Positions 1 through 11,469 of a DNA stretch of 64,000 nucleotides are shown here, one piece after another. The stretch is from Raphanus sativus. Taxonomy: Eukaryota > Streptophyta > Magnoliopsida > Brassicales > Brassicaceae. Position numbers and translations under genes: made by a program. Every line of letters starts with the position of its first letter. Within the stretch, counting starts at the first letter, position 1. The stretch lies in contig NC_079511.1 of assembly GCF_000801105.2 (NCBI RefSeq), positions 16,887,792 through 16,951,791 on the forward strand. The letters are read 5' to 3'. The notes beneath the pieces were generated by a model. The model worked only from the letters and a program-made list of their open reading frames with translations. It searched no databases and was not told the origin of the DNA.

Positions 1-1
1 C

Positions 2-1486
2 CCTGAAACGGTAGCTACCCAAGTTCTCACAACATTCTGGTTCCCAAAAGCCAGAATACTTAGCTCTAAAAAGCATACCTCCGGGAACACAATCCAAAAC
101 AGGGAAGGTATTCCCCGAAATTCAGACTCCTTGGAGCCTAATCCTACGAATACCTCCGGGGGCACCACGACACCAGGTCCCGAACAGGAACCTCCCTCGT
201 CTCTTCATAACAAAGTTGTAGGGAGAGAGGATTGGAGAATTCCAATCACGCAATACATCCTGGAAGGAAAGACTCCACCCAATAAATGGGAGGCTCGGAA
301 GCTCAAAGCATTAAGCGCGAGATACTGCATAATCGAGTCCGTTCTCCACAAACGAAGCGTTTCCGGACCTTACCTAAAATGTGTCCATGGCCTCGTTGCT
401 ATGAGACTCATGAAGGAAATGCACGACGGCTCCTGCGGGAACCACTCTGGAGGAAGAGCTCTGGCCATCAGAATCAAAAGACAGGACTATTTCTGGCCCA
501 CCATTATTGTAGACTGTGAGGTCTACTCCTCCTCATGCGACAAGTGCCAGAGGCATGCACCGATTATACACCAACCTGCGGAAAAGCTATCCAACATATC
601 CGCCCCTTACCCATTTATGAGGTGGTCCATGGACATCGTAGGACCACTAGTAGCCTCAGGAAGTGGAAAGAAGAAGCTACGCTTCCTCTTAGTCCTAACA
701 GACTACTTCACGAAATGGATAGAGGCTGAAGCTTTCCAACAGGTAACCAGAATCGAGGTCGAACGATTCGTGTGGAAAGAAATCGTGTGTAGACACGGCG
801 TCCCATATGAAATCATAACCGACAATGGACGACAGTTCATATCCCACGACTTCAAAATATTTTGTGACAAATAGAATATTCGCCTGACCTTCTCAACACC
901 TCGACGACCTCAAGGAAACGGCCAGGCGGAGGCTGCTAATAAATCAGTATTAGCAAACCTCAAGAAACGCCTCGGAACCCAGAAAGAACTCTGGTCAGAA
1001 AAGTTACCTGAAGTACTTTGGGCATGTCGAACCACCCCACGAAAGGCTACAGAAGAAACCCCTTTCTCCTTAGCCTACGGGATGGAAGATGTCGTCCCAG
1101 CCGAAACCATTGCTGGTAGCCTCCGCCGGGAGCTCTGTACATCCGACCCCGCAGCTAATGATCAGCTCCTAATGGACAGCCTCGATCTAATCGAGGAAAG
1201 ACGGGACCGAGCCCTGATTCGCATTCAAAACTATCAGCAAGCAATGGCACGACAATACAACTCCAAAGTCAGGCTCCGACAGTTCGCTGTATGTGACCTA
1301 GTACTTAGGAAAGTTTTCGAAGGAACCAAGGAACCAGATGCTGGAAAGTTAGGAACCAACTGGGAAGGTCCCTATCAGATCATCCATGTGGTATGACCTG
1401 GCGTTTACAAGCTCCGAAAGGTGCGAACCGGGGTACCTGAAATCAGATCGTGGAACACCACGAATCTTAAGAGATACTATCATTAG
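2..1486 (+). pseudogene. Tat-lineage Ty3/gypsy pol C-terminus (integrase), broken
   Basis: One reading frame is open from the window edge to the stop at 1484-1486 except for two in-frame stops, TAG at 872-874 and TGA at 1394-1396. It encodes the C-terminal part of a retrotransposon polyprotein. The integrase zinc-binding region is visible (an H..H pair, then CDKCQRHA near 535). The DDE core follows, with its first Asp in SMDIVGPL, its second in ITDNGRQF, and the Glu in GQAEAANKS just past the first stop. The tail ends in SWNTTNLKRYYH, the usual end of plant Tat-type pol. Upstream pol and the 5' LTR lie outside the window. With two nonsense codons the copy is not autonomous. The Tat assignment rests on the tail motif and on the antisense gene downstream. 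Confidence 0.85.
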
Positions 1487-1596
1487 GTACCTAAAATTCC
1501 TGAACTACGTTAGGCTTGATCCCTTGACTGGGTACGTAGGCAACTCCGTTATGAGTGCAGCCCCAACCTCATTTCAACACTTTGTTCACCACAACC

Positions 1597-1610
1597 AAGG
1601 GGGGCATATG
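1597..1610 (+). other. Polypurine-tract-like run
   Basis: The purine run AAGGGGGGCATATG lies about 110 bp after the end of the pol frame. It looks like a plus-strand priming polypurine tract of an LTR retroelement. The next recognisable LTR-like sequence is about 3.9 kb further on, beyond the antisense gene, so this could be a secondary tract or chance. Confidence 0.35.
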
Positions 1611-1739
1611 TCTGACTAAAATCACATAGCTCAAGCAGCAAGTGTGTAACCATTATAATACAGCAATTGTATGACTATTATGATACCAAGTATCCAATTA
1701 TCAATAAAGCAATTATCCTTGATGTCTCAATTCTTTAAC

Positions 1740-2260
1740 AACACAGGTCCCTACAAACACGGACCTAGGGTCCCAAAACCCTTCGGATCAGCTCAGGTCT
1801 CCATGAACCTGAACCTAAGGTCTTAAAATCCTTAATAATCTTGAAGGTCTTGAAATCCTTCAAACGAAATCAAATTTGATAAACCAACCTAAGGTCTTAA
1901 AAATCCTTAGAAACCACTAAAGGTCTTAAAATCCTTCAAACAAAGTCAGGTCTCCATTGACCTCAACCTAAGGTCTTAAAACCCTTAGAAATCATCAAGG
2001 TCTTAAAATCCTTCGAACAAGGTCAGGTCACCTCGGACCTAAACCTAGAATCTCGAAATCCTCAACAAAAATACAAAGGTCTTAAAACCCTTATCAAATT
2101 TCGAAAGGTCTTAAAATCCTAAGCAAGTTCTGGGGGGTCTTAAAATCCCGTAAACAAATTCAGGTTCCCAAGAATCCTCACCTAAGGTACCCGAGTTAAA
2201 CTCAGGCTCTTAAAAACCTTAAGCTAACCTCGATACTTCAGGAACCCCTCTTAAGGGGCC
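1740..2260. repeat. Degenerate tandem repeat of an AGGTCTTAAAATCCTT motif
   Basis: The motif AGGTCTTAAAATCCTT and close variants recur many times at irregular spacing (for example near 1850, 1920, 1975, 2000, 2075 and 2105), mixed with CAGGTCTCC..GACCT segments. No open frame crosses it. It fills the spacer between the pol end and the antisense gene of the Tat element. Tandem repeats in this spacer are a known trait of Tat/Ogre-type elements. Confidence 0.75.
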
Positions 2261-2524
2261 AAAAACGATCCAAGTCTCCAAGACTTATCATGAAATCAGG
2301 GATCTAATTCGGAGGATTCACTAAACCTCTTAATTAGTAACCAAAGCACATTCCCTATCGAAACTCTTAACCAAATTCGAGTTCATCCAAAAAATGACTA
2401 AGTCAAATCGAAAAACTTAAAACGAAACTGAAAACCAAGTCTTAATAGATAAAAGGTTTAAAGGCCTCCTCAGGCCGACAAAGGTTCAAAAGACCTTAAC
2501 AGAAACAAAGGTTTAAAAGCCTCC

Positions 2525-5095
2525 TCAGGCTATAAGTCTTAGAAATAAAAGAAACGAAAGCCCATTGGGCTGAAATCCTAGAAACACATGAAAGAGCCTC
2601 GGCTCTAAAACCTCCTTGTCACCTGAGCTCTTCTCAGCTCCCTTGTCAACCGGATCATCCTCCTCAGGAACCTCTTCCTCCATCTCCTTGTCGCCATCTC
2701 CAAGGGCGGCTTCGACTGGGGCTGAGTAAGAACCCACCAATCCCAAATTAGAACCGAACTCTCCAGAAAAGGAGATATTAAACATATTAACCTCAAAAGT
2801 ACCTGAGCTCTCAGAGAGTTGAGGAAGAGGGAGCTTGCCGATCGAGAAGTCCGAGACCTGAGCCTTCTCATACGCCGCAACAGCCTCTGGCATCATAGCC
2901 ACCAAGCGAGCATACTCGTCTTCAGCACTCTTAATTTCGCCATCTAGCATGTCTTTCAGGAGCTCAGTGTTGGCTTGAATCTCTTGAGCATGAACCAGGA
3001 GATCGACTTCATCCTTCTTCTTGGAGAACTTCTCCTTGACAGCAACCAGAACTTTGTTGTAAGCATCAGCTACCTCCCTCTTTTCTCTCCGGACGGCTAG
3101 CCTGACCTCAGCTTCTTTGTTCTTCTGGCTGCTCTGGGATGAAGCAATCAGCTCTTGGACTTGGTACTCGGCTATCTTCCGAGCAGCATCCAAATCCCCA
3201 ATCTTCCTATTCTTCACCTGGAGGTCAATCAACTGGCTCTCGATCGTCCATTGCTGAGCATCACATTTGGAGCCAAGTCTCTTAACCTCAGCTTGGAGTT
3301 CCGAGATCAGAGCCCGAGCCTGATTGAGCTCAGCCTTGGTAGCCTTGACAAGATCAGTAACCTGAGCTAATTCCTCAGCATTGGGGGCATTGTGCACAGC
3401 GTCCTCGAACTTGAATTGAGCCATGTTGATAGCCCAGCCAGCTACAAAAACAATGATTTAGTGAACATCATCCAAAAAGAACTAAGCTCAAAGGATGAAA
3501 TAGAATTTATACCTGACCCATGTGATGAGCAATGTCAACGTACTCCTCCTTGTTGGAGAGGTTGGCGATCGAGGGAAGAGCACATCCGTTCTCTTCATAT
3601 GCCTCATTAACGTAGCCAAACCCCACGAGTCATCTAAGACTGACCCAGGCTTCGAATGAGCAAAGTTCCAGCCAACGGTTCCCCCTCTAGAAGAGGAGGA
3701 GGATGACCTCGAGATCTATCAACTTGTTCTGTCCGGGACCTCTCGCTCCTCGGAGGCTCAAGTTCTGAGGGATCCCTCGCCATTTGAGGATCAGCTTCCG
3801 TCATCGGAACCTCGGAGGGAAGACCAACTTCCTGAACTCTGGGCTCTGAAGAACCAACACCTTTAGCAGGAGCAGAGCCTCCCTCGTCAAGGGCTTCCTT
3901 CACGGAGTCAAGGAAGGATCCTCCTTGGTTCTTATCGCTTCCCCTAGAGGAGCTGGCAGCCTTGGTCGATCTACCCCTGGAACGGAAGGAGGGCTGAATG
4001 GCATCTTCTGGGACTGAGTCTTCTCGGAAGTACTTGCTCCGGCTGAAACTTCGAATACTGAATCACCTTTAGAGACTGAATCATAAAGAGAATCGTTAAT
4101 CTCATAAGAAAAAATCAAACAGTAAAAACCATAAATCAATAATGGAAGGTTACCTTCTAAACCAGCAACCGTTACTGAATCAGGAAAAGATGAATTGTAT
4201 CGATCAGGGAACCTTGCCGATCCAACTCTCGTGGTAGTATAAGCTGCCCAGTTATTGGGGCTGTGCTGCAGCTTTCTATGGAGAGCTCTGGTAAGTTTAC
4301 CGGACAACTTGACAGGATCCTCAATCTCTGCAAAAGAATCAAAAGCAGTTAGAACATCACGATAAGCAAAATAAATACGCAAATGTCCCTAAAATCCTAA
4401 CAAGAGATGTCAGACCAAGAGGTCCTGAGGTCTCGGCCTACAGGAACCGTCGAAGGGTCAATCTTGACATAAAAATACTTCTTCCGCCAGTCATCATCAC
4501 TGCCCATAAACTTGAAGACGCCTAGTCCTGGGCGACCGGGGAGGTAGTAGGTACCGCTTCCACCATCCTTGGAAGTACTCTCCTTTATCGAAAAGAGACT
4601 CATCAACTCGGTCAACCCCATAAGAACTCCTTCCTCCTTAGCCCTAGTGATGAATCCGTTTATCACTCGGATAACCGAGGGACAAAGTTGGGGAAGGGCC
4701 AGTTGATAGTGATCTAGGAGGTCTAGCAAGAGGGTGGGGAGAGGGAACCTAAGATGACACTTAGCGATGTACTTCTCATGAACACAGAACCAACTCTCTG
4801 GAACGGTTTCAGAGGTTTCGTCCTCGTTACAAGCCCTAGCTAGGTCACTCTTGCCGTGGGCTTGAACGATAAGGTTGGCGACGTCTTGGCTCTTTAAGAG
4901 CGACGGAAAGTGAGGACCAGAGGAGGCACTCTTGCCACCTTTCTTCTTCATCCTCTTGACTCTTGCCCCGATCGAGTCTTTGACTTTCTTCTTCCCGGCG
5001 TCCTTCATCTTCTCTCCGGCTTCTTGTTTGACCTTCATAAGACGAGCACCGGAAGTGGAGATTTGAATTGCGCCGGAGCTTTCTTTTTTACTCAT
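2525..5095 (-). CDS. Antisense additional ORF of the Tat element (Transposase_28-like domain plus coiled coil), multi-exon, probably decayed
   Basis: Several minus-strand open blocks in series look like exons of one gene. The first runs from the ATG at 5095 (MSKKESSGAI) to about 4400. It has a Lys-rich N-terminus, then a domain with HLRFPLPTLLLDLLDHYQLA, typical of the plant 'putative gypsy type transposon' family (Pfam Transposase_28). Intron-like borders follow: acceptor TTTTGCAG ending at 4328, donor AAG|GTAACC near 4170, and an acceptor near 3435. The block at 3424-2525 is a long Glu/Lys/Ala-rich coiled coil with an acidic end. A frame change near 3900, and a splice that would create a stop after 4400, suggest decay. 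The product's function is unknown. Position and orientation, antisense between pol and the 3' LTR, match the extra ORF known from Tat-lineage retrotransposons. Confidence 0.7.
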
Positions 5096-5319
5096 TGTAA
5101 GTAAGGGGAAAAGAGAAGAGAGGTGAAAAGAGAAGAATCGGGTTGAGATGAGCAAGAATGGATTCTCTAGAGAACTTAGGGATGAAGATCGAATTCGAAA
5201 CAGAGATATAAAAAATAAAAAAAAGAACGTGCAGTAAAATAAAGGAAGAGGGAGAAGTTACCTTGGAAACCATCGGAGGCATGGAGGAAGTGGAGAGACA
5301 TGGAGTTAATACTCGCAGC

Positions 5320-5325
5320 TTTATA
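5320..5325 (-). promoter_or_regulatory. TATA box for the antisense gene
   Basis: The minus strand reads GATATAAAGC here. It lies about 225 bp upstream of the MSKKESS start, with pyrimidine-rich leader sequence and a good donor-like CCAAG|GTAACT near 5262 in between. This fits a Pol II core promoter with a spliced leader for the antisense gene. It is inferred from motif and position only. Confidence 0.5.
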
Positions 5326-5536
5326 TCCCATCATGTATCGAAAATCGGAAACATTTCAAACTCCTCTTAATCTAAACCGTCGATTTAATCGAAGGGAACT
5401 TACAGCCGTTCGATCAGATAGGAATATACATGGTTGACATAGCTAGTAATCATGATCTCAACAAGAAAATCTAGGTTGGGCGGCTAGGTCTAACTCCCGA
5501 GAATAACAAAACCTAATCTCGAGAGCTGGGAACAAC

Positions 5537-6085
5537 TGTTAGGCCCGAATATGGCCCGATAGCTGAATAGCGAATAATAAAAGACGATAACAGGCCACGA
5601 CAGGTCCATCACGAATTCAATATGTGAAAGGAGCTAAGCTGGAGCCGGAGGCTGAGAGCTAAGGACTTTTACCAAAGAGGTCACGGTGACGAGGAAGCTC
5701 ACATCGTAACAGAAGGAGCGCAGGACCCGGTCAAAGGGAAGCTGTTGCAGATCCCCCAATAAACGGAGAAGATCTCGGGAACCAGTTGGCGACGATCAAG
5801 CGTAACCTGAGGCTATTTAAAGAGAAAGCAAATCAAGAAAGAGGAGATATTCAACTCATATTCCACTTGATACTCTGAAAACATCCTTATTATTGTAACA
5901 TTCTTATAATCTTTGTATTCATCAAAGATCATCTTTTGTAAACGTTCTTTTACCAAAAATCATTAATACAAATCGAAGTTCATTCAACAAGTTCTTACGG
6001 GATTCAGCCCACGATTATATTTCCCTAATCTTTTCCTAAACTATAAACCTGACCTAAAATCAGGAGGTGAGTTTAATCCCTCACA
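5537..6085 (+). repeat. Probable 3' LTR of the Tat element
   Basis: The segment starts TGTTAGGCCC and ends in CCTCACA. It contains a TATA-like CTATTTAAAG near 5812, followed by T-rich sequence with TTGTAACATTC and TTCTTTTACC typical of plant LTR R/U5 regions. The partner 5' LTR is outside the window, so neither the borders nor a target duplication can be verified. Both ends are estimates. Confidence 0.5.
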
Positions 6086-6240
6086 CGCACCCGCCCCGCA
6101 TTAAAATCACTCGACTCGCACCTGCACCCGCGAACAATTTTTTTCAAATCACTCGATCTGCACCCGCCCTGCGGGGTGTCAAACGGGGCGGGGCTCGCGG
6201 ATAATGAATCAAATTTGTATCAGCCACACGTGATAGATAT
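6086..6240. repeat. GC-rich repeat remnant, hAT-terminus-like
   Basis: Short GC-rich blocks (GCACCCGCCCCGC and GGGGTGTCAAACGGGGCGGG) stand out in AT-rich DNA. The second resembles subterminal sequence of the hAT element at 11468-12714, which starts TAGGAATGTCAAAC followed by CCCGTCCCG blocks. It probably marks a decayed hAT end. No partner end was found. Confidence 0.3.
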
Positions 6241-6456
6241 TAGTGTCAACGTGAGTGTAGTTGCGTCTTTGAATTATATATTTATGAGCTATGGGAGTGG
6301 AAGTATTTGTTTATTTAGGATTTTTGGAAGAATATTGTGATATTGTTGTATTTCTTAGGTCTTTATATTTCCGTATTGTAAAAATTATAAACGAATTTGA
6401 GCTACTTCCTTCGACGAATTTGAGTGGAGGAGGTGACACGTCGAAGTTGGTTGTCA

Positions 6457-6503
6457 ATATTTGAATTCGATAGTTAAAAAAAAAAAAAATATTTGAATTC
6501 GAT
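6457..6503 (+). mobile_element. Tail-only LINE insertion with target-site duplication
   Basis: The 16-bp direct repeat AATATTTGAATTCGAT occurs at 6457-6472 and 6488-6503. Only AGTTAAAAAAAAAAA lies between the copies. This is the footprint of target-primed reverse transcription that copied little more than the poly(A) tail. The AGTTAAA junction matches the 3' end of the LINE fragment at 30222-31522, which ends CAGAGTTAAAA. Confidence 0.6.
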
Positions 6504-6835
6504 GATGATGCCCCAAACAATTATTCTCCTTTGCTATCTTCAAAACATATGTAAAAGCCAAAGTTGTGTAAAGATGAATGATGAGCTTTTCACTGATTAG
6601 TTTAAAACAATTATAGGGTCAAATTCTGGTCGGGTTGGGTGGGTCCAAGCTAACCTGTTAGCTCCCTTGATCGGTCGGATATCAAAATAAGTCAAAACAT
6701 TTCGGATTTCTTTTAAATTAATAAAAAATACAGAGTGATTGGCTGAGTGTTCATCAACTCCAAAAGAAAATTCATTTAATTCTCTGAGTCCCGTATGGAT
6801 TATTCCATTTATATTTTGTAAACTCTATTAATCTA

Positions 6836-8778
6836 CTAGTGATTTTCCGGCGCGTAACGCCGGGTTCGTATGTTATACTTTTACATAAATTATTATATAG
6901 TCTTAGCAAATAAAATATATTAAATATGAAAATAAAAATATATTAAAAATGATATTTCTAGTTTTTTGATAGTGGTTAGTGATCGTAGTGCATTATTTTG
7001 TTTGAAGTTGTTTAGTTCAAAGTGCAATAGCATAATAAATGGTTGTTACTAATCGATTTAATAAAAATAGAATAAAAAGCCAATAGTCATAAAAAATTAA
7101 TTTAGTTGGAATTTAAACATAAAACAAAGTTGAAGTTTTATATAGAGAACATACTTATATTATTAATTATTAAAATAATTATATATGAATTATAAAACTT
7201 TTACTAATATATTTAGTTCAAATAATAGAAAGAAGGAATACATTTCAAATTTTATAAATTTTATAAAAAATAAGGGTGAAGTGTCAATTTTTGGTAAAAT
7301 AATTGTGAGTATCTAATATATATTTTTAAAATTACCATGTTGATTTTTAAAATATAGAGGTGTGAGTTGTATGTGTTACTTTGGTTTCAAGGTCTCTCAA
7401 AAAAATGTATCTTAAAATAAAAAACATAAAATTATTTTCTATATTAGTTTTCTTATAATGAAAGATTTTGTGTGTGTTTATAACAAAATTCTTGTTTGTC
7501 CATCCTTATTTAGAATATCAACGAATCTTAATATGAATCTAAATATGTTTTTTATCTAAAAACTATAAATGGTTCCTAAACTCCTCTATTTAATGGAAAC
7601 TTCTATTTTAACCGGAATGGAACAATTTCACCAAATCTTCCTAGTAAGAAGTCAATTTGTTAATTAGTAAATGAGATGTTAGCATCTATAACGATCATGA
7701 GAAAGACAATTTCTAACTATATGTGACATTCAGGCTTGCTGGCTTGTTGCATTTAGTAATGGTTTTGACAATAAATGGTTAGTGTGGTGCAAAAGATTAA
7801 TGGTGAAGGTGGTGTGTGGTTTACATTAATTTTAAATAACTTTAGCAACCAGACAACTTTTTTAAATTTCTCTCAGATGGAAGTAATGATTCTTTTTTTA
7901 GTTAAGTTTTAAGATTATATTAATCATGTTCACGGTTTTTAAAATGTAAACACGGATAGCATGGATCAGAGAAGTTATTGGTTTCATTGTATAGTGTAAC
8001 ATGGGAAGATACCATAGAGTTTATGTGTCAATATCAATAGACCAAATGTTAGTCTTTTGGACTTGAATCGCCATCAATTACTAAACATCTTTAGAGTGGG
8101 ATGAGTGGAATTTCTAGATTGATTATATGACGGTTACGTCGATTGCGTTAAAGAAGGAGAATCGTAGAGGATCCATTCTCTATCGTCAACATCAAATACA
8201 AAGAAACCCTATAAACCAGTGTTTTGACATCCGACCCGGACATTAAACCGGACGATTTACCGGATCTCTGGATTATTGCATCAACAGTGGGTGAACCGCG
8301 GTTTAGTAAATGAATTAGTTTTATTATATAATAATATATTAGCTATGAAAATAAATATATAAAAACTAAAGTTAATATTTTAAATGTTTTCAAACATAAA
8401 GTAATAGTTTAGATATGTATCTATTTTATGTTTAATTTTTTTTTGAAAATACTTAACTTTAGTTTCCATTTTTGTATTTTTATTTGACATACAAAATATT
8501 AAGAAATAGTTTAAAGTATTTTTAAAAAATATGTAACATAAGAGTTATGAAATCTAAAAAAACCAAGACATAAAATTCATAATAAATTAAACTTTCAATC
8601 CAAAATTAAAACATCATTGCAATAAATTGTCAATATCAAAAATAAACTAACACATAATCACAATTAACACCAAAACACATTAAATGGAGTTGAGAAAAAA
8701 ATTTAATTATTAAAAGGAGAATGCCACATGGCATTTTCCCCCTAAAGAGATAAAAAAACTCAACTTTATTAGTATAGA
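6836..8778 (-). mobile_element. Non-autonomous Helitron, 1.94 kb
   Basis: On the minus strand the element starts A|TCTATACTAATAAAG (8778) and ends with the hairpin CCGGCGTTACGCGCCGG (6847-6864), about 8 bp before CTAG|T (6839-6836). TC start, CTRR end, a hairpin roughly 10 bp from the end and insertion between A and T are the diagnostic Helitron features. The interior is AT-rich with no coding sequence for Rep/helicase. A stretch near 8218-8300 resembles a hAT-type terminus (GTTTTGACATCCGACCCGG). Confidence 0.85.
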
Positions 8779-9859
8779 TTACCCGCTCTTTCAGTTTTTA
8801 AGTTCGGAAAGTAAAACGATCAAATTGAGTTAAATACAATATAAATTGTTGATATGAATTCATTTTAAACTTATAAGTTTATAACTTACAAAGGTCTCCT
8901 CGATAAAAAAAAAGGAATAATTTAAGGGGAACAAGTCCATTAAATCATTAAATTATTTAGAGACTAATTAGAAACAAACGTTATAAATAACTTTAAGTGA
9001 AATGAAACATATCTACAATTCAACCAGCTAAATACAAATTTAACTAGGTGGTACCCGCGCCCTGCGCGGAGTGAATGACTAAATAAAAATTAAAACTTTT
9101 AAACTATAGATATTAGAAAAGTAAAAATTATAGTTACAAATATTACATGTTTATAATGAAATATCGAAGAACATTATCCATGTTTATATAAGGTAAGCTT
9201 TGATTTTTTAAAAAACTTGTGTGATTGCTTAGCCGTAATTGAAGTAAATTTTAAGGAAGTAAATCTATAAGAGTAATTTATAACTTGTGTAATTGGTTAG
9301 ATTTTTTTTATTTAAAAAAAAATTTTTTAATAATGAATTTTGTGTGTGATTTTTAATTAGTTATGAGAATTTAAATAAATTTATAGTAACTTTTCTATAT
9401 TAAACAAAACCAAAATTCATTATGATGATTGCATATTTCAGTTTCCTATTTTTTTGGTATTGCATAAATTACGATCAAATTTGAATTAGTAAAAGAAATT
9501 AATTAAATTTACAGCGGTGATGACTATTATCATAATGACATGATTATGATTTGTAATATATTATAGGAAACAACAACCTTTTTTATTTTAGTCAAACATA
9601 TCGAATTGCATACCAAATTTAGTTAGAAAGAGATTGAGATGAAGTAAAAATACGTAAAACACGTACTATAAAAGTCTTTAACTTTTGAATATAACATATA
9701 GATTAATATACACGTAACTAATGACTTTTATAAAAAGAACAAAATTTTACAAATATAACAAACGATATAAAACCAAATCTCCGTTGAATCAATTCATGGC
9801 CTCTTAAGATTCCTACTAAACTTCCTTTTTAATATGTTTTTTAACATATAGGTACTTAC

Positions 9860-10563
9860 TGTGCCTTGAATTCCTCAATCTCTGCCATGTTGGGATTTAT
9901 CTGCACATAGGACATGTCGAGTGTGTTCGACAAAGAACGATCTTCTACGAAAGGTTGACACAATAATATTAATGTTTATAAATTCGAATAAAAATAAAGT
10001 GTATAATCTACATATAGTCTGATGTATCTCCACTCATATTTTCATGTACCTTTAACCATTTTAATAGCCATTGACTTCATGACCAAGATAATAGGACGAC
10101 CAAGACGTAGCTGGATAGCACTGTTGAGATCAGTGGCGACATTTCCCCACAGTATAACTGGAAGACGGACATCACTGAGAGACCATTGAAAATTAAAAAA
10201 ATTAATAATCTATAATAGAGCAAGTGTATCCAATTACTTTTTTTGTAAAATATCAACTATGTGACAAAAATTTGAATATGGTTTTTAAACGGAACTTACT
10301 CTGCATCACGTATTAGCAATAAAATCTTCGGGATAACTTTTCCATTAACAGAAAACATCTGAATGCGACCCGCTTGCACAACATGTCCGATGACATCTAT
10401 GATAACCAAAATGGATTAGTACGACAACTATACAAAAATACGCTGCTAGTAAAACAATATTTGATACTTCATGAACATAAAAAATTGAATTACCAATCAG
10501 AATATGAGGATTACGCGATCCATCTAGAATATTTTTGAAAGACACAAAACAGAAGACATCCAT
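9860..10563 (-). pseudogene. RPA1/DUF223-like OB-fold protein fragment (four in-phase exons)
   Basis: Four exon-like segments join in phase with canonical borders: 10563-10494, 10396-10300, 10174-10050 and 9944-9860. Donors read G|GTAATT, GA|GTAAGT, G|GTACAT and CA|GTAAGT; acceptors read CATAG, TCTCAG and CGTAG. The peptide (about 125 residues, starting MDVFCFVSFKNILDG) contains LIDVIGHVVQAGR, LPVILWGNVATDL and a SNTLDMSYVQINP segment. These match the OB-fold order of plant replication protein A1-like/DUF223 proteins, which bind single-stranded DNA. It is far shorter than RPA70 and lacks further domains. It lies inside a Helitron on the element's strand. RPA-like genes are known cargo or accessory genes of plant Helitrons. 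No further exon was convincing below 9860. Confidence 0.7.
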
Positions 10564-10705
10564 TTTTGTTGGGTATGAACGAAATGTGAGAAAGAGTGTT
10601 TATAAGAAAACAAAAGACATAATTTACTCACCTGGATTTCCTTTTATAACAAATTTGACAAATATTTTTTTTAATTATGGTAACATCAAATAATTGTTAA
10701 TGACG

Positions 10706-11433
10706 GAATGATGGATGTTAAATTTTTTTTTATAAATATGGTAACCTCAAAAATTAAACATTAAAAGAAATATCGTTAATCATATCAATATGTTCTTTGC
10801 GAGATTTCATATTCAGGAAAATCAAGAAACATAAATCAATAATAATGTACGATCTGATTACGGACTTAACATAAACCAATCATAACCGAGATTTCATATC
10901 CAAAAATGACATTTATTGTATCATTTAATACCTCTAAATTATGCCTTCATTGTATTATAACAAAATACAAAAGTAAAAAAAAAAAAATTTCACGAAATAA
11001 TGGATGAGTATGAAAATATGAGAATTATATTAAAAATATATATATTCTAGGATCAAAAATATATATATGTATGTAATATAAAATAAATATGTTCTAGGAT
11101 CAAATGTATATATATATGTACATAAAAAATGATGGATGTTACATTATTTTTATAAATATGGTAACCTCAAATATGAAACATTAAAATTTAAATCCGTAAT
11201 CATATCAATCATGCTTTATCATATCAATCAAGAAACATAAATCAATAATAATGTACGATCTGATTACGGACTTAACATAAATCAATCATAACCGAAACGT
11301 TCATATTCAATAATGACATTTATTGTATCATTTAATCCCTCTACATTATGCCTTCATTGTATTATAACAATACAAAAGTATAAAAATTAGTTTTTTCACG
11401 AAATGATGGATGTGTAATAAAATATGAGCATTA

Positions 11434-11450
<17 letters not shown>
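10706..11450. repeat. Two-copy tandem duplication, unit about 420 bp
   Basis: Copy 1 (about 10706-11128) and copy 2 (about 11129-11450) share GATGGATGTTA, TATGGTAACCTCAAA, a long block around GTACGATCTGATTACGGACT and TTATGCCTTCATTGTATTAT, in that order. The copies differ by substitutions and small indels and end in (TA)n-rich sequence, where the hAT element later inserted. No coding sequence is evident. Confidence 0.7.

Positions 11451-11467
<17 letters not shown>

Positions 11468-11469
<2 letters not shown>

Noticed and set aside
3155..3610. Plus-strand frames opposite the coiled-coil exon
   Set aside because: They mirror the minus-strand coiled-coil coding region and lack domains or starts.
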